From Actinomycetospora succinea (GTDB taxonomy: Bacteria > Actinomycetota > Actinomycetes > Mycobacteriales > Pseudonocardiaceae), in contig NZ_SNYO01000002.1 of assembly GCF_004363095.1 (NCBI RefSeq), positions 248,001-312,000 on the forward strand: 64,000 bases of DNA, written 5' to 3'. Each line of letters begins with the position of its first letter. Within the stretch, counting starts at the first letter, position 1. A program made the translations under genes and the position numbers. The notes under the pieces are model-generated. The model was not told where the DNA came from and searched no databases. It saw only the letters and a list, made by a program, of their open reading frames with translations. This document shows, one piece after another, positions 41,854 to 51,467 of the stretch.

Positions 41854-42792
41854 TTACGGACCTGCGAGTTCATGGCGCCACGGCGGCTCCGCGCCGGCCC
41901 GGGAGACGGTCCACGCCGCGGCGCGGGCGGCGAAGGCCAGCGCCGACGCCCAGCCGTCGGCGTCCAGGCCGGCCACGGTCTCCCGGTCGAGCGCGTCGTG
42001 GTCGGCGAGCCAGCCCAGCAGCGCGCCGTGGACGCTGTCGCCGGCCCCGATGGTGTCGACCAGCGGCCCCACGCTCTGGGCGGGCACCGTGACCACCCCG
42101 GCGCTGCGCGTGTAGGCGGCGAGGCCCGAGGAGCCGCGGGTCAGGACGACCGCCCCGGCCCCGGCGTCGAGCACGTCCTCGGGGCTGCGTCCCCAGCGCT
42201 CGGCGTCCTCGTCGGAGAGCTTGACCAGCCCCGCCACCCGCGCGATCCGGTCGAGGCGGGCCACGACGGCGTCGGGGTCGTCGACGAGCCCGGGCCGCAG
42301 GTTGGGGTCGAGGCTCACGAGCCGCCCCCGCTCGGCCTCCCGGACCGCGAGCTCGGCGTAGCGCGACGCGCCGGGCTCGAGCACCAGCGACAGGGTGCCG
42401 ACGGCGATCGCGGCCGTGTCGGCGGGCAGCTCCCCCGGGTCGGTGACGAGCCGGTCGGCGCTGCCCGAGACGTGGAACGAGTAGCGGGCCGCGCCCGCCG
42501 CGTCGAGCGTGACCACGGCGAGCGTCGACGGCTCGGGCCCGCGCTGCACGAGCGCGGTGTCGACGTGGTTGGCCTCGAGGCGGCGGACCAGCGCGTCGCC
42601 GAAGGCGTCGGTCGAGAGCCTCGTGAGCATCGTCGTCGGCACCCCGAGCCGCCCGAGCCCGACGGCGGTGTTGAACGGGCCGCCGCCGAGGCGCGGCGCG
42701 AGCGCGGTCAGCGCGGGGTCGTCCGGGTGCCCGTCGCCCGTGGGGACCAGGTCGACGAGCGCTTCGCCGCCGACCACGATGCGTCCGGTCAT
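41854..42792 (-). CDS. PfkB/ribokinase-family carbohydrate kinase (fructokinase-like)
   Basis: A 312-residue kinase: GEALVDLVPTGDG at the start, GGGPFNTAVGLGRLGVPT (substrate lid), LVKLSDEDAERWG, VLTRGSSGLAAYT and the catalytic GPLVDTIGAGDSVHGALLG with the anion-hole GAGD and catalytic Asp. Sequence fits bacterial fructokinases. ATG 42792 overlaps the galM stop by 4 bases; a good GGAGG precedes it. The pair suggests hexose use. Confidence 0.9.
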   Translation of the reverse strand: MTGRIVVGGEALVDLVPTGDGHPDDPALTALAPRLGGGPFNTAVGLGRLGVPTTMLTRLSTDAFGDALVRRLEANHVDTALVQRGPEPSTLAVVTLDAAGAARYSFHVSGSADRLVTDPGELPADTAAIAVGTLSLVLEPGASRYAELAVREAERGRLVSLDPNLRPGLVDDPDAVVARLDRIARVAGLVKLSDEDAERWGRSPEDVLDAGAGAVVLTRGSSGLAAYTRSAGVVTVPAQSVGPLVDTIGAGDSVHGALLGWLADHDALDRETVAGLDADGWASALAFAARAAAWTVSRAGAEPPWRHELAGP

Positions 42793-43715
42793 CTCGCCTC
42801 CCCCGATGGTCCGGCTCCGGCAGGCTCCGCGTCCCGGATCCCCCATCGCACCGTCCACGTCTCGCCCGGCGCGACGACGTGCAGGTCCGTGCCCGAGTTC
42901 GCCGCGTCGGCCGGGCACGTCATCGGCTCGACGGCCACCGCGCGGCCCCGGCCCCCGAGGTCGTCGGGGGTGAAGACCATGACCCACCGGAAGCTCGCGT
43001 CGCCCCACAGCGCGGTGGCCCGCCCGTCGGGCGCGGTGAGCACGCCGAGCGTCCCGTCCGCGCCCGGGTCGGCGCCGAAGCAGGTGTCGAGGGCGAGGTC
43101 GCCGACGCGCCGGCCCTCGCGAAGGTCCTCGTCGGGGGTCACCGCGCGGACGCCGGTCGGGATCATGTGCTCGTCGGTGTCGACGACCCGGTCGGCGGCG
43201 ACCGTGAGGGTGCAGTCGGCGGGCGCGGCGTCGCCGGCGCGCACGTAGGGGTGGGTGCCGACGCCTGCGGGGACGTCGCCGTCGCCGGTGTTGGTCAGCG
43301 CGTGGGTGACGGCGAGCCCGGTCGGCGAGACGGTGTAGGTGGTCTCGACGTGCAGCGGGCCGGGCCAGCCGGAGGCCGCGTCGACGTCGGCCGCGAGCCG
43401 CACGGAGTCCTCGGCGCGCTCGACCACCGTCCACGGGCGGCGCCGCAGCAGGCCGTGGATCGCGTTGCCGCGGGCGGCCTCGGTGACCTCGAGGTGGTAC
43501 TCGCGGCCACGCCAGGAGAAGGCGCCGCCGGCGATCCGGTTGGGCCACGGCACGAGGACGCCGCCGGCGCCCATCGGCGGGGCCTCGGAGACGTCGAAGG
43601 TCTCCACGCGGGCCCGGCCGTCGACGTCCAGCGCACGGAGGCCGGCGCCGACCTCGGTGACGACGGCGCGGGTCGGCCCGCTGACGAGGTCGAACTGCTC
43701 GCCGGTCGGGTGCAC
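42789..43715 (-). CDS. galM: Aldose 1-epimerase family protein
   Basis: A 308-residue mutarotase-fold protein. Substrate and catalytic features: VPWPNRIAGGAFSWRGREY, RGNAIHGLLRRRPW (His), AGVGTHPYVRAGDA (second His) and VFTPDDLGGRGRAVAVEPMT (catalytic Glu). GTG 43715 is chosen from family length; TAGCGT on the minus strand (43729-43724) ends 8 bases upstream, so the transcript may be leaderless. The reading frame is open far upstream but that part is antisense to the NDH-2 gene. Confidence 0.9.
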   Translation of the reverse strand: MHPTGEQFDLVSGPTRAVVTEVGAGLRALDVDGRARVETFDVSEAPPMGAGGVLVPWPNRIAGGAFSWRGREYHLEVTEAARGNAIHGLLRRRPWTVVERAEDSVRLAADVDAASGWPGPLHVETTYTVSPTGLAVTHALTNTGDGDVPAGVGTHPYVRAGDAAPADCTLTVAADRVVDTDEHMIPTGVRAVTPDEDLREGRRVGDLALDTCFGADPGADGTLGVLTAPDGRATALWGDASFRWVMVFTPDDLGGRGRAVAVEPMTCPADAANSGTDLHVVAPGETWTVRWGIRDAEPAGAGPSGEAR

Positions 43716-43802
43716 GGCGGCACACGCTAGCGGTGTGACGATCGGTTTGCGTCCTTGCGCGAGGGGTTTCGTCACCCGGCCCGAGCGGTCACTGAACCGG
43801 AC

Positions 43803-45266
43803 ATGACGAGCGACGAGGGCACCCCGTCCGGCACGCCGAGGGTCGTCGTGGTCGGCGGCGGGTTCGCCGGCTTCCAGGCGGCGCGATCGCTCGCGCGGCG
43901 GATGGGCGACGCGGTCGAGATCGTCCTCGTCAGCCCGACCAACTACTTCCTCTACCTGCCCCTGCTGCCCGAGGTGGCCGCCGGCATCCTCGAGCCCCGC
44001 CGCATCTCGGTGGCCCTCGCCGCCGCGCTGCCGGCCTGCGTGCGGCACGCGCCGGGCGAGGTCGACGAGCTGGACCTCGAGGGGCACCGCATCGGCTGGC
44101 TCGACCCCGAGGGCGTCCACCACGAGACGACGTTCGACCGGCTCGTCATCGCGGCGGGCAGCGTGCACAAGGTGCTGCCGGTGCCCGGCGTCACCGAGTA
44201 CGCGCAGGGCTTCCGCGGCGTGCCCGAGGCGCTCTACCTGCGCGACCACCTGATCCGCCAGGTCGAGCTCGCGGCCATGTGCGACGACCCCGAGGAGCGG
44301 GAGGCGCGCCTGACCGTCGTCGTGGTCGGCGGGGGCTACACGGGCACCGAGGTCACGGCCCAGGGCTTCCTGTTCACCAAGGAGCTCGCGGCGAGCCGGG
44401 GGCTCACGGAGGTGCCGCGCTGGGTGCTGGTCAGCCGCGGCGACGTCCTGTCCGGGCTCGACGAGCACCTGGGCCGCAACGCCGACCGGGTCCTGCGCGA
44501 GCGCGGGGTCGACGTGCGCACCCAGGAGCAGGTCGAGGAGGCCACCGGGGACGGGGTGCGCCTGAGCTCCTCCGGCGAGCACATCCCGACCCGCACGCTG
44601 CTGTGGTGCGTCGGCGTGCGCCCCGACCCGCTCATCGACGACCTCGGCGTCGAGGTCGAGCAGGGCCGGATCGTCGCCGACACCCACCTGCGCGTCCCCG
44701 GGCACCCGCACGTGTTCGCCTGCGGCGACGCCGCCGCGGTCCCCGACCGCGCGCGTCCCGGCGAGTACACCGCGATGACCGCCCAGCACGCCGAGCGCCA
44801 GGGCCGCCTCGCCGGGCGCAACGTCGCCGCGTCGCTCGGCCACGGCCGCATGCGCGCCTACAAGCACCGCGACCTGGGCTTCGTCGTCGACCTCGGCGGG
44901 TTCGACGCGGCGGCCAACCCGCTCGGCGTCAAGCTCACCGGCACACCCGCCCACGTCGTCGCCCGCGGCTACCACCTGATGTCGATGCCGGGCAACCGCG
45001 TGCGCACCGCGGTCGACTGGCTGATGGAGGCGCTGCTGCCCCGCCAGACCGCGCAGCTGGGGCTCGTGCGCTCGCCGGCCGTGCCGCTGGACTCCGCCTC
45101 GCCCGAGGTGCCGCAGCACGGCCTCGGCTTCCCGCACGGGAGCTCGCCGGGGCCGTCGGATCAGTCGTCGCGCGAGACGTTCCCCGGCCGCTCGGGCGGG
45201 TCGGCCGAGGCGGCGTCGCCCGAGGGCTCGGTCGAGGGCACGTCGCCGGCCACCGGCGCCCGGTAG
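43803..45266 (+). CDS. ndh: Type II NADH dehydrogenase, copy 2
   Basis: A 487-residue NDH-2: FAD-binding VVVVGGGFAGFQAARSL, NADH-binding LTVVVVGGGYTGTEVTAQ, VFACGDAAAVPD and MTAQHAERQGRLAGRNV. A C-terminal ~70-residue Ser/Pro-rich tail (PAVPLDSASPEVPQ onwards) is absent from copy 1 (19850) and its last 106 bases overlap the convergent MFS gene. ATG 43803 lacks a strong ribosome binding site. Two NDH-2 paralogues in one genome region may serve different growth states. Confidence 0.92.
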   Translation: MTSDEGTPSGTPRVVVVGGGFAGFQAARSLARRMGDAVEIVLVSPTNYFLYLPLLPEVAAGILEPRRISVALAAALPACVRHAPGEVDELDLEGHRIGWLDPEGVHHETTFDRLVIAAGSVHKVLPVPGVTEYAQGFRGVPEALYLRDHLIRQVELAAMCDDPEEREARLTVVVVGGGYTGTEVTAQGFLFTKELAASRGLTEVPRWVLVSRGDVLSGLDEHLGRNADRVLRERGVDVRTQEQVEEATGDGVRLSSSGEHIPTRTLLWCVGVRPDPLIDDLGVEVEQGRIVADTHLRVPGHPHVFACGDAAAVPDRARPGEYTAMTAQHAERQGRLAGRNVAASLGHGRMRAYKHRDLGFVVDLGGFDAAANPLGVKLTGTPAHVVARGYHLMSMPGNRVRTAVDWLMEALLPRQTAQLGLVRSPAVPLDSASPEVPQHGLGFPHGSSPGPSDQSSRETFPGRSGGSAEAASPEGSVEGTSPATGAR

Positions 45267-46522
45267 CGCCAGAAGACCGGGAAGATCGCGACCACCAGCA
45301 CGGTCAGCACGATGACCCCGATGCCGCCGACGAAGGTCGCGGCGCCCGTCCCCCACGCGTCGGCGGCCGGGCCGTGCCAGAGGTCGCCGATGCGCGGCCC
45401 GCCGGCGACGACGACCGTGAACACGCCCTGCATCCGGCCGCGCATCTGGTCGGTGGCGACGACCTGCAGCATCGTCTGCCGGAACACCGCGCTGACCAGG
45501 TCGGCGGCGCCCGCGACCGCGAGCAGCGTCACCGCGAGCCACAGCATCGACGTCAGCCCGGACAGCGCGACGCCGAGCCCCCACACGCAGATCGCCACCG
45601 TCACGGCGACGCCCTGGCGCCGGATGCCGTGCAGGCGCCCGGAGAACAGCCCGCCGAGCGTCGCGCCGATCGCGATCGAGGCGAACAGCGCGCCGAGCGC
45701 GAAGCCGCCGCCGGGCGGGTCGCCGAACACCCGCTCGGCGGCCTCCGGGAACACCGCGCGGGGCATCCCGACCGCCATCGCCACGATGTCGACGAGGAAC
45801 GACACGAGCAGCACCTGGCTGGTCGCGATGTAGCGGAAGCCGGCCACCACGTCGGCGAACCCGGCGCTGCGCCGCACCGCCGCGAACGCGCCGCGCACCC
45901 CGCCCGGTCCGTCGCCGACCGGCAGGCGCGGCAGGTTGAAGGCCGCCCAGATCGCGGCCGCCAGGCAGGCGGTGTCGACGAAGTAGAGGATCCCGACCGA
46001 GCTGAAGGTCAGGACGACGCCCGCGAGCAGCGGGCCCGCGATCGCGCCGACCTGGTTCACCGTGAAGAGCAGCGTGTTCGCCGCCGGCAGCTGGTCGTTG
46101 GGCAGGATCCGGGGCAGCACCGCGGCACGGGTGGGCTGGTTGATCGCCAGGAACGCGGTCTGGACCGCGTAGAGCGTCAGGATCGTCCACGGGCCGCCGA
46201 TGTTCGTGACGGAGACCACGCCGAGCAGGGCCGACGTGATCGCGATGCCCGTGCCGGTGAACACCAGCAGGCCGCGCCGGTCGACGGCGTCGGCGATCGC
46301 GCCGCCCCAGAGCCCGAAGACGATCAGCGGGACGAGGCCGAACAAGCCGACCAGGCCGACCCACGCCGACGACCCCGTGAGCTGGTAGAGCTGCGTCGGC
46401 ACCGCCACGACGGTGAGCTGGGCGCCGACGACCGTGACGATCGCCGCGATCCAGAGGCGCTTGAACGCCGGGGTGCGGAGCGGTGTGGTGTCGGCGAGGA
46501 AGCCGCGTCCCGTGCGTGGCAC
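45161..46522 (-). CDS. EntS-like MFS exporter (MFS_3 family)
   Basis: A 453-residue transporter with ~11-12 helices. FKRLWIAAIVTVVGAQLTVV, PTQLYQLTGSSAWVGLVGLF, ADAVDRRGLLV (motif A region), AAVLPRILPNDQLPAANTLL and MRGRMQGVFTVVVAGGPRIG match the enterobactin-exporter-like MFS_3 group; substrate may be a siderophore or drug but no siderophore genes are adjacent. GTG 46522. Its disordered C-terminus overlaps the NDH-2 tail. Confidence 0.88.
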   Translation of the reverse strand: MPRTGRGFLADTTPLRTPAFKRLWIAAIVTVVGAQLTVVAVPTQLYQLTGSSAWVGLVGLFGLVPLIVFGLWGGAIADAVDRRGLLVFTGTGIAITSALLGVVSVTNIGGPWTILTLYAVQTAFLAINQPTRAAVLPRILPNDQLPAANTLLFTVNQVGAIAGPLLAGVVLTFSSVGILYFVDTACLAAAIWAAFNLPRLPVGDGPGGVRGAFAAVRRSAGFADVVAGFRYIATSQVLLVSFLVDIVAMAVGMPRAVFPEAAERVFGDPPGGGFALGALFASIAIGATLGGLFSGRLHGIRRQGVAVTVAICVWGLGVALSGLTSMLWLAVTLLAVAGAADLVSAVFRQTMLQVVATDQMRGRMQGVFTVVVAGGPRIGDLWHGPAADAWGTGAATFVGGIGVIVLTVLVVAIFPVFWRYRAPVAGDVPSTEPSGDAASADPPERPGNVSRDD

Positions 46523-46540
46523 GGCGACGATCCTGCGCTC

Positions 46541-47194
46541 CTACGGCGCGAGGCGCTCCACGACCCAGGCCTGATCGGTGCGCCGGAACCGCAGCCGGTC
46601 GTGCAGGCGGTCGCTGCGGCCCTGCCAGAACTCGACGTGCGTGGGGACGATCCGCCAGCCGCCCCAGTGCGGCGGCGGGGGGATCTCCGCGTCGTCGGCG
46701 AAGCGCTCGGTGACGGACGCGAGGAGCTCCTCGAGGGCCGCCCGGTCACGCAGCACGCCGGACTGCGGCGACGCCCACGCGCCGAGCTGCGAGCCGCGCG
46801 GGCGGGTGCGCCAGTACTCCGCGGTGTCCTCGCGGGGCAGCAGCTCGACGGTACCGATGACCGTGGCCTGGCGCTGCAGCGCGATCCACGGGAACGTCGC
46901 CGACGCCTGCCGCGTCTGGCGCAGCTGGTGGCTCTTCTCCGAGGTGTAGTTGGTGAAGAACGTGACGCCGTGGGCGTCGACGTCCTTCGCCAGCACCGTG
47001 CGGGTGGTCAGGCGGTGCTCGTCGTCGCCGGTGGCCAGGACCATCGCGTTGGCGTCGGGCAGGCCCGCGTCCCGGGCCTCGCCGATCCAGGCGAGCAACT
47101 GCTCGTGCCACGTCGGGGCCAGGTCCGCGACGTCGAGCGTCGCCGACCGGTAGTCCTCGCGCATGCCCGGCAGGCCCGTGCTCCGTTCCGCCAC
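46541..47194 (-). CDS. pdxH: Pyridoxamine 5'-phosphate oxidase
   Basis: A 217-residue FMN enzyme that makes pyridoxal 5'-phosphate. MVLATGDDEHRLTTRTVLAK, GVTFFTNYTSEKSHQL (FMN site), FPWIALQRQATVIGTVELLP, SQLGAWASPQSGVL and the C-terminal WGGWRIVPTHVEFWQGRSDR with LHDRLRFRR are diagnostic. GTG 47194 is chosen because TACGGT on the minus strand (47207-47202) ends 7 bases upstream, a leaderless layout; ATG 47164 is the alternative. Confidence 0.93.
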   Translation of the reverse strand: MAERSTGLPGMREDYRSATLDVADLAPTWHEQLLAWIGEARDAGLPDANAMVLATGDDEHRLTTRTVLAKDVDAHGVTFFTNYTSEKSHQLRQTRQASATFPWIALQRQATVIGTVELLPREDTAEYWRTRPRGSQLGAWASPQSGVLRDRAALEELLASVTERFADDAEIPPPPHWGGWRIVPTHVEFWQGRSDRLHDRLRFRRTDQAWVVERLAP

Positions 47195-47342
47195 GCGCCG
47201 CACCGTAGGCGACGACGGGGTGCACACCACGTGAGCAGGGACACAGACCGCTCCGTTGCCCCTCGGCCGTGGCGCGGAGCACCGTTCGGATCGGCTCGCA
47301 GCGCCGCCGGTACCCGGGCGGGGTGCGCGCCGAGGTGGGCGA

Positions 47343-47365
47343 CGGGGCCCCGGACCGGGGCCCCG
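47343..47365. promoter_or_regulatory. Leader hairpin before second citrate synthase
   Basis: Perfect 11-bp arms CGGGGCCCCGG (47343-47353) and CCGGGGCCCCG (47355-47365) around one base, 11 bases before the GAGGAGG ribosome binding site of citA. It could be an attenuator or mRNA structure controlling citA; each arm is nearly self-complementary. Confidence 0.5.
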
Positions 47366-47388
47366 CGCCGCGTCGCGAGGAGGTCCCC

Positions 47389-48492
47389 GTGAGTGCTGCC
47401 GTCCCCCCGGGATTCTCGCCGGGCCTCGAGGGCGTCGTCGCCTTCCGCACCGAGATCGCCGAGCCCGACCGCGACGGCGGCGCGCTGCGCTACCGCGGCG
47501 TCGACATCGAGGACCTGGTCGGCTCCGTCGGCTTCGGCGACGTCTTCGGGCTGCTCGTCGACGGTGGGCTCGGCCGCCCGCTGCCGCGCGAGGAGCCGGG
47601 GCTCGAGCCGCCGTTCAGCGGCGACGTCCGGGTCGACGCCCAGGCCGGGCTCGCCCTGCTCGGTGCGCGGTGGACGCTGCCGCCGCTGCTCGACGCCACC
47701 CCGGAGCGCGCCCGCGACGACCTCGCCCGCGGGGCGGCCGCGGCGCTGGCCCTGGTGGCGCGCTCGGCGCGCGGGGCGGAGCTCCCGACGGTGCCGGCGA
47801 CGGTGCTGGACCCGATCGACGACCCGGTGGAGCGGTTCCTGGTCCGCTGGCGCGGCGAGGCCGACCCGACCCACGTGCGCGCGCTCGACGCCTACTGGGT
47901 CTCGGCCGCCGAGCACGGGCTCAACGCGTCGACCTTCACCGCCCGCGTCGTCGCCTCGACCGGCGCGGACGCGGCGGCGGCGCTGTCCGCGGCGGTCGGC
48001 GCGATGTCCGGCCCGCTGCACGGCGGCGCCCCGGCGCGCGTGCTGCCGATGATCGCCGAGGTCGAGCGGACCGGGGACGCCGAGGCCGTCGTGCGCGGGA
48101 TCCTCGACCGTTCCGAGCGGCTCATGGGCTTCGGCCACCGGGTCTACCGCGCCGAGGACCCACGGGCCCGCGTGCTGCGCCGGGTGGCCCGCGATCTCGG
48201 GGCGCCGCGGTACGAGGCGGCGGCGGCCCTGGAGGCGGCCGCGCTGGCGGCGCTGCGCGAGCGGCGTCCGGACCGCGCGATCGAGACCAACGTCGAGTTC
48301 TGGGCCGCCGTGATGCTCGACCTCGCGGGCGTGCCGGCGCCGATGATGCCGGCGATGTTCACGTGCGCGCGCACGGCGGGCTGGGCGGCGCACGTGCTCG
48401 AGCAGCGCCGCACCGGGCGCCTCGTGCGGCCGTCGGCGCAGTACATCGGGCCGGGTCCGCGGGCGGTCGAGACGGTGGCGCGGACGGCCTGA
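47389..48492 (+). CDS. citA: Second citrate synthase (CitA-like)
   Basis: A 367-residue citrate synthase homologue. SGPLHGGAPARVL and MGFGHRVYRAEDPRARVL keep both catalytic His residues, but the Asp motif reads NVEFWAAVML, with Glu for the catalytic Asp of NVDFYTG in gltA. From memory this NVEFW form is common in actinobacterial citrate synthase 2. GTG 47389 has GAGGAGG 5 bases upstream. It could act as a 2-methylcitrate or low-flux citrate synthase. Confidence 0.88.
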   Translation: MSAAVPPGFSPGLEGVVAFRTEIAEPDRDGGALRYRGVDIEDLVGSVGFGDVFGLLVDGGLGRPLPREEPGLEPPFSGDVRVDAQAGLALLGARWTLPPLLDATPERARDDLARGAAAALALVARSARGAELPTVPATVLDPIDDPVERFLVRWRGEADPTHVRALDAYWVSAAEHGLNASTFTARVVASTGADAAAALSAAVGAMSGPLHGGAPARVLPMIAEVERTGDAEAVVRGILDRSERLMGFGHRVYRAEDPRARVLRRVARDLGAPRYEAAAALEAAALAALRERRPDRAIETNVEFWAAVMLDLAGVPAPMMPAMFTCARTAGWAAHVLEQRRTGRLVRPSAQYIGPGPRAVETVARTA

Positions 48493-48530
48493 GCGAAAGG
48501 GGTGGGCGGGGCGTCCGTCGTCCGTGTGAT

Positions 48531-48671
48531 CACGGGCGACGTGGTGCACCTGTCCCGGCCGGCGAGGTGCGTGAGGGCACTCCTGATCATGCGCGGCGTG
48601 GGCGGCACTCCGCCGCTCCGAGGTCACGGGCACCCTGGTGCACCCGGTCCGGCCCGCGAGGTGGGTGAGGT
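48531..48671 (+). repeat. Degenerate direct repeat, ~47-bp units
   Basis: Units at 48531 (CACGGGCGACGTGGTGCACC...) and 48625 (CACGGGCACCCTGGTGCACC...) are about 80% alike over 47 bases, both containing GCGAGGTGsGTGAGG, with a 94-base period. They fill the stretch between citA and the methyltransferase remnant, where I see no gene. Confidence 0.55.
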
Positions 48672-48692
48672 TGCTCGCGGCTCGTCGCGTCG

Positions 48693-48981
48693 GTGCATCA
48701 CCCCTTCGCCGACGCGCAGGTGCGGTCGCCCGAGCCGCACGGCCCGTACCTGGAGAGCCACCGGCTCGCGGAACGCTGGTCGATGGACGGGCGAGGCGGT
48801 CGTGCGCTTCTGGCACCACCCGCTCGGCCGGATGACCGGTTGGATCACCGGCGCCGGGTTCGTCCTCGCCGGTCTCGTCGAACCCCGCCCCGTTCCGGCG
48901 ATGGCGCGGTCGCACCCCGAGGCCTTCGCGCGCCTCGACGCGGAGCCGGCGTTCCTGCTGCTCGACGCCCGGGTGCCCATA

Positions 48982-48984
<3 letters not shown>
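48693..48984 (+). pseudogene. C-terminal remnant of a SAM-dependent methyltransferase, frameshifted
   Basis: Frame 0 from 48693 reads HHPFADAQVRSPEPHGPYLE then SHRLAERWSMDGRGG; near 48800 the homology moves to the next frame, VVRFWHHPLGRMTGWITGAG then FVLAGLVEPRPVPAMARSHP and ending EPAFLLLDARVPI. Together this matches the last third of class I methyltransferases (RFW-PL-MT...GF-L-L-EP-P...PAFLFF). The N-terminal SAM-binding part is missing and the frame is broken, so it is a decayed fragment. Confidence 0.65.
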
Positions 48985-50229
<1,245 letters not shown>

Positions 50230-50419
50230 CCACGCTGGTCTGAACGGGTCAGCACCGTGGCCCGGGGAACGTCTCGCCCGTGTCGTGTGTCCACCGCGAC
50301 GCGCGACACGGGCGGCGCGCCTCCCTCGTCCGAGGAGAACGGTCGCCTAGCGTCGGTGGGCGAGCACTTCGCCCCACCGGACCTGCGGGGCGAGGGCCGC
50401 GAGCCGACGGGGAGGCCTG

Positions 50420-51466
50420 ATGCGTCAGCTGCGCGTCGTCGGCCTGGGTGACGACCACGAGACGGTGATCCTCGAGGACCCGATCCGCCACGAGCGCTTC
50501 ACCGTCTCGGGCGACGAGCGGCTGCGGGCCGCCGCCCGTGGTGACGTGCGGCGCCTCGGTCAGATGGAGATCGAGGTCTCGAGCCCCCTGCGTCCCCGCG
50601 ACATCCAGGCGCGCGTGCGCGCCGGCGAGTCCGTCGACGAGGTCGCGTCGGCGGCGGGCGTCAGCGTCTCGCACGTCGAGCGGTTCGCCTACCCGGTGCT
50701 GCTCGAGCGCGCCCGGGTCGCCGAGATCGCCCGGCGCGCGCACCCCGTGCTGCCCACCGACCCCACGCGCACCGACGGGCGCACGCTCGGCGAGATCGTC
50801 TCCGCGACGTTCGTCGCCCGCGGGCAGGACCTCGACGACGCGCGCTGGGACGCCCACAAGGGCGACGACGCCCAGTGGGTCGTGACCCTGTCCTGGCAGG
50901 CCGGGCGGTCGGACAACGTCGCCCGCTGGTCCTTCCGCCCCGGGAGCTCCGGCGGCACCGTCGACCCGCGCGACGACCCCGCCCGCGAGCTGCTCGGCCG
51001 CGAGCCGGTCGGCGGCGGCCCGCGCCGCGTCGACGCCACGGCCCCCGAGCCCACCCCGACGGAGCCCACGACCCCCGAGGTGATCGAGGAGACGCCCGCC
51101 CTGGCCGTCTCCGGCGACACCGCGCCCGCCCGCCGCGGCGCGGCCCCCTCGTCGCACACCGCGAACGGCACCTCGGCCCCGCGCCGGTCCGACCGCGGCG
51201 CGGCCCGCCGTGGCTCCCCCCGGGGCGAGCGCCGGACGGTGCCCGCCGTGCCGGGGCCGGCCGTGCCGGGTCCGGCCGCCTCGGGTCCGGCCGCCTCGGG
51301 TCCGGCCGTCGCGGACGACCAGGTGCCGACGCCGCGCAGCGAGACCGCCGAGCAGCCCGCCGAGAGCCCCGAGACGAGCGAGGGCCCGCGGCGCGGCAAG
51401 CGCTCGCACCCGATCGTCCCGTCGTGGGAGGACGTCCTGCTCGGCACGCGCTCGCCGCGCAGCTGA
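50420..51466 (+). CDS. sepH: SepH-type septation protein (DUF3071)
   Basis: A 348-residue protein: N-terminal DUF3071 domain (1-~170) with HTH-like LRPRDIQARVRAGESVDEVA and AAGVSVSHVERFAYPVLLER, then a long disordered Pro/Ala/Glu region and the conserved C-terminal RRGKRSHPIVPSWEDVLLGT. SepH stimulates FtsZ assembly at division septa in Streptomyces and mycobacteria. The linker holds four 15-bp tandem units (51242-51301). ATG 50420 has GGGGAGG 4-5 bases upstream. Confidence 0.93.
   Translation: MRQLRVVGLGDDHETVILEDPIRHERFTVSGDERLRAAARGDVRRLGQMEIEVSSPLRPRDIQARVRAGESVDEVASAAGVSVSHVERFAYPVLLERARVAEIARRAHPVLPTDPTRTDGRTLGEIVSATFVARGQDLDDARWDAHKGDDAQWVVTLSWQAGRSDNVARWSFRPGSSGGTVDPRDDPARELLGREPVGGGPRRVDATAPEPTPTEPTTPEVIEETPALAVSGDTAPARRGAAPSSHTANGTSAPRRSDRGAARRGSPRGERRTVPAVPGPAVPGPAASGPAASGPAVADDQVPTPRSETAEQPAESPETSEGPRRGKRSHPIVPSWEDVLLGTRSPRS
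51242..51301 (+). repeat. 15-bp tandem repeats in sepH linker
   Basis: Four units in frame encode PAVPG, PAVPG, PAASG, PAASG; the last two are identical at DNA level (CCGGCCGCCTCGGGT). They lie in the disordered linker, so copy number probably varies between strains. Confidence 0.75.
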
Positions 51467-51467
51467 T

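Noticed and set aside
42789..46364. A 1191-codon minus-strand frame ending in aldose 1-epimerase
   Set aside because: Only the last 309 codons resemble a protein family; the rest is antisense to the NDH-2 and in the wrong frame for the MFS gene. The epimerase starts at 43715.
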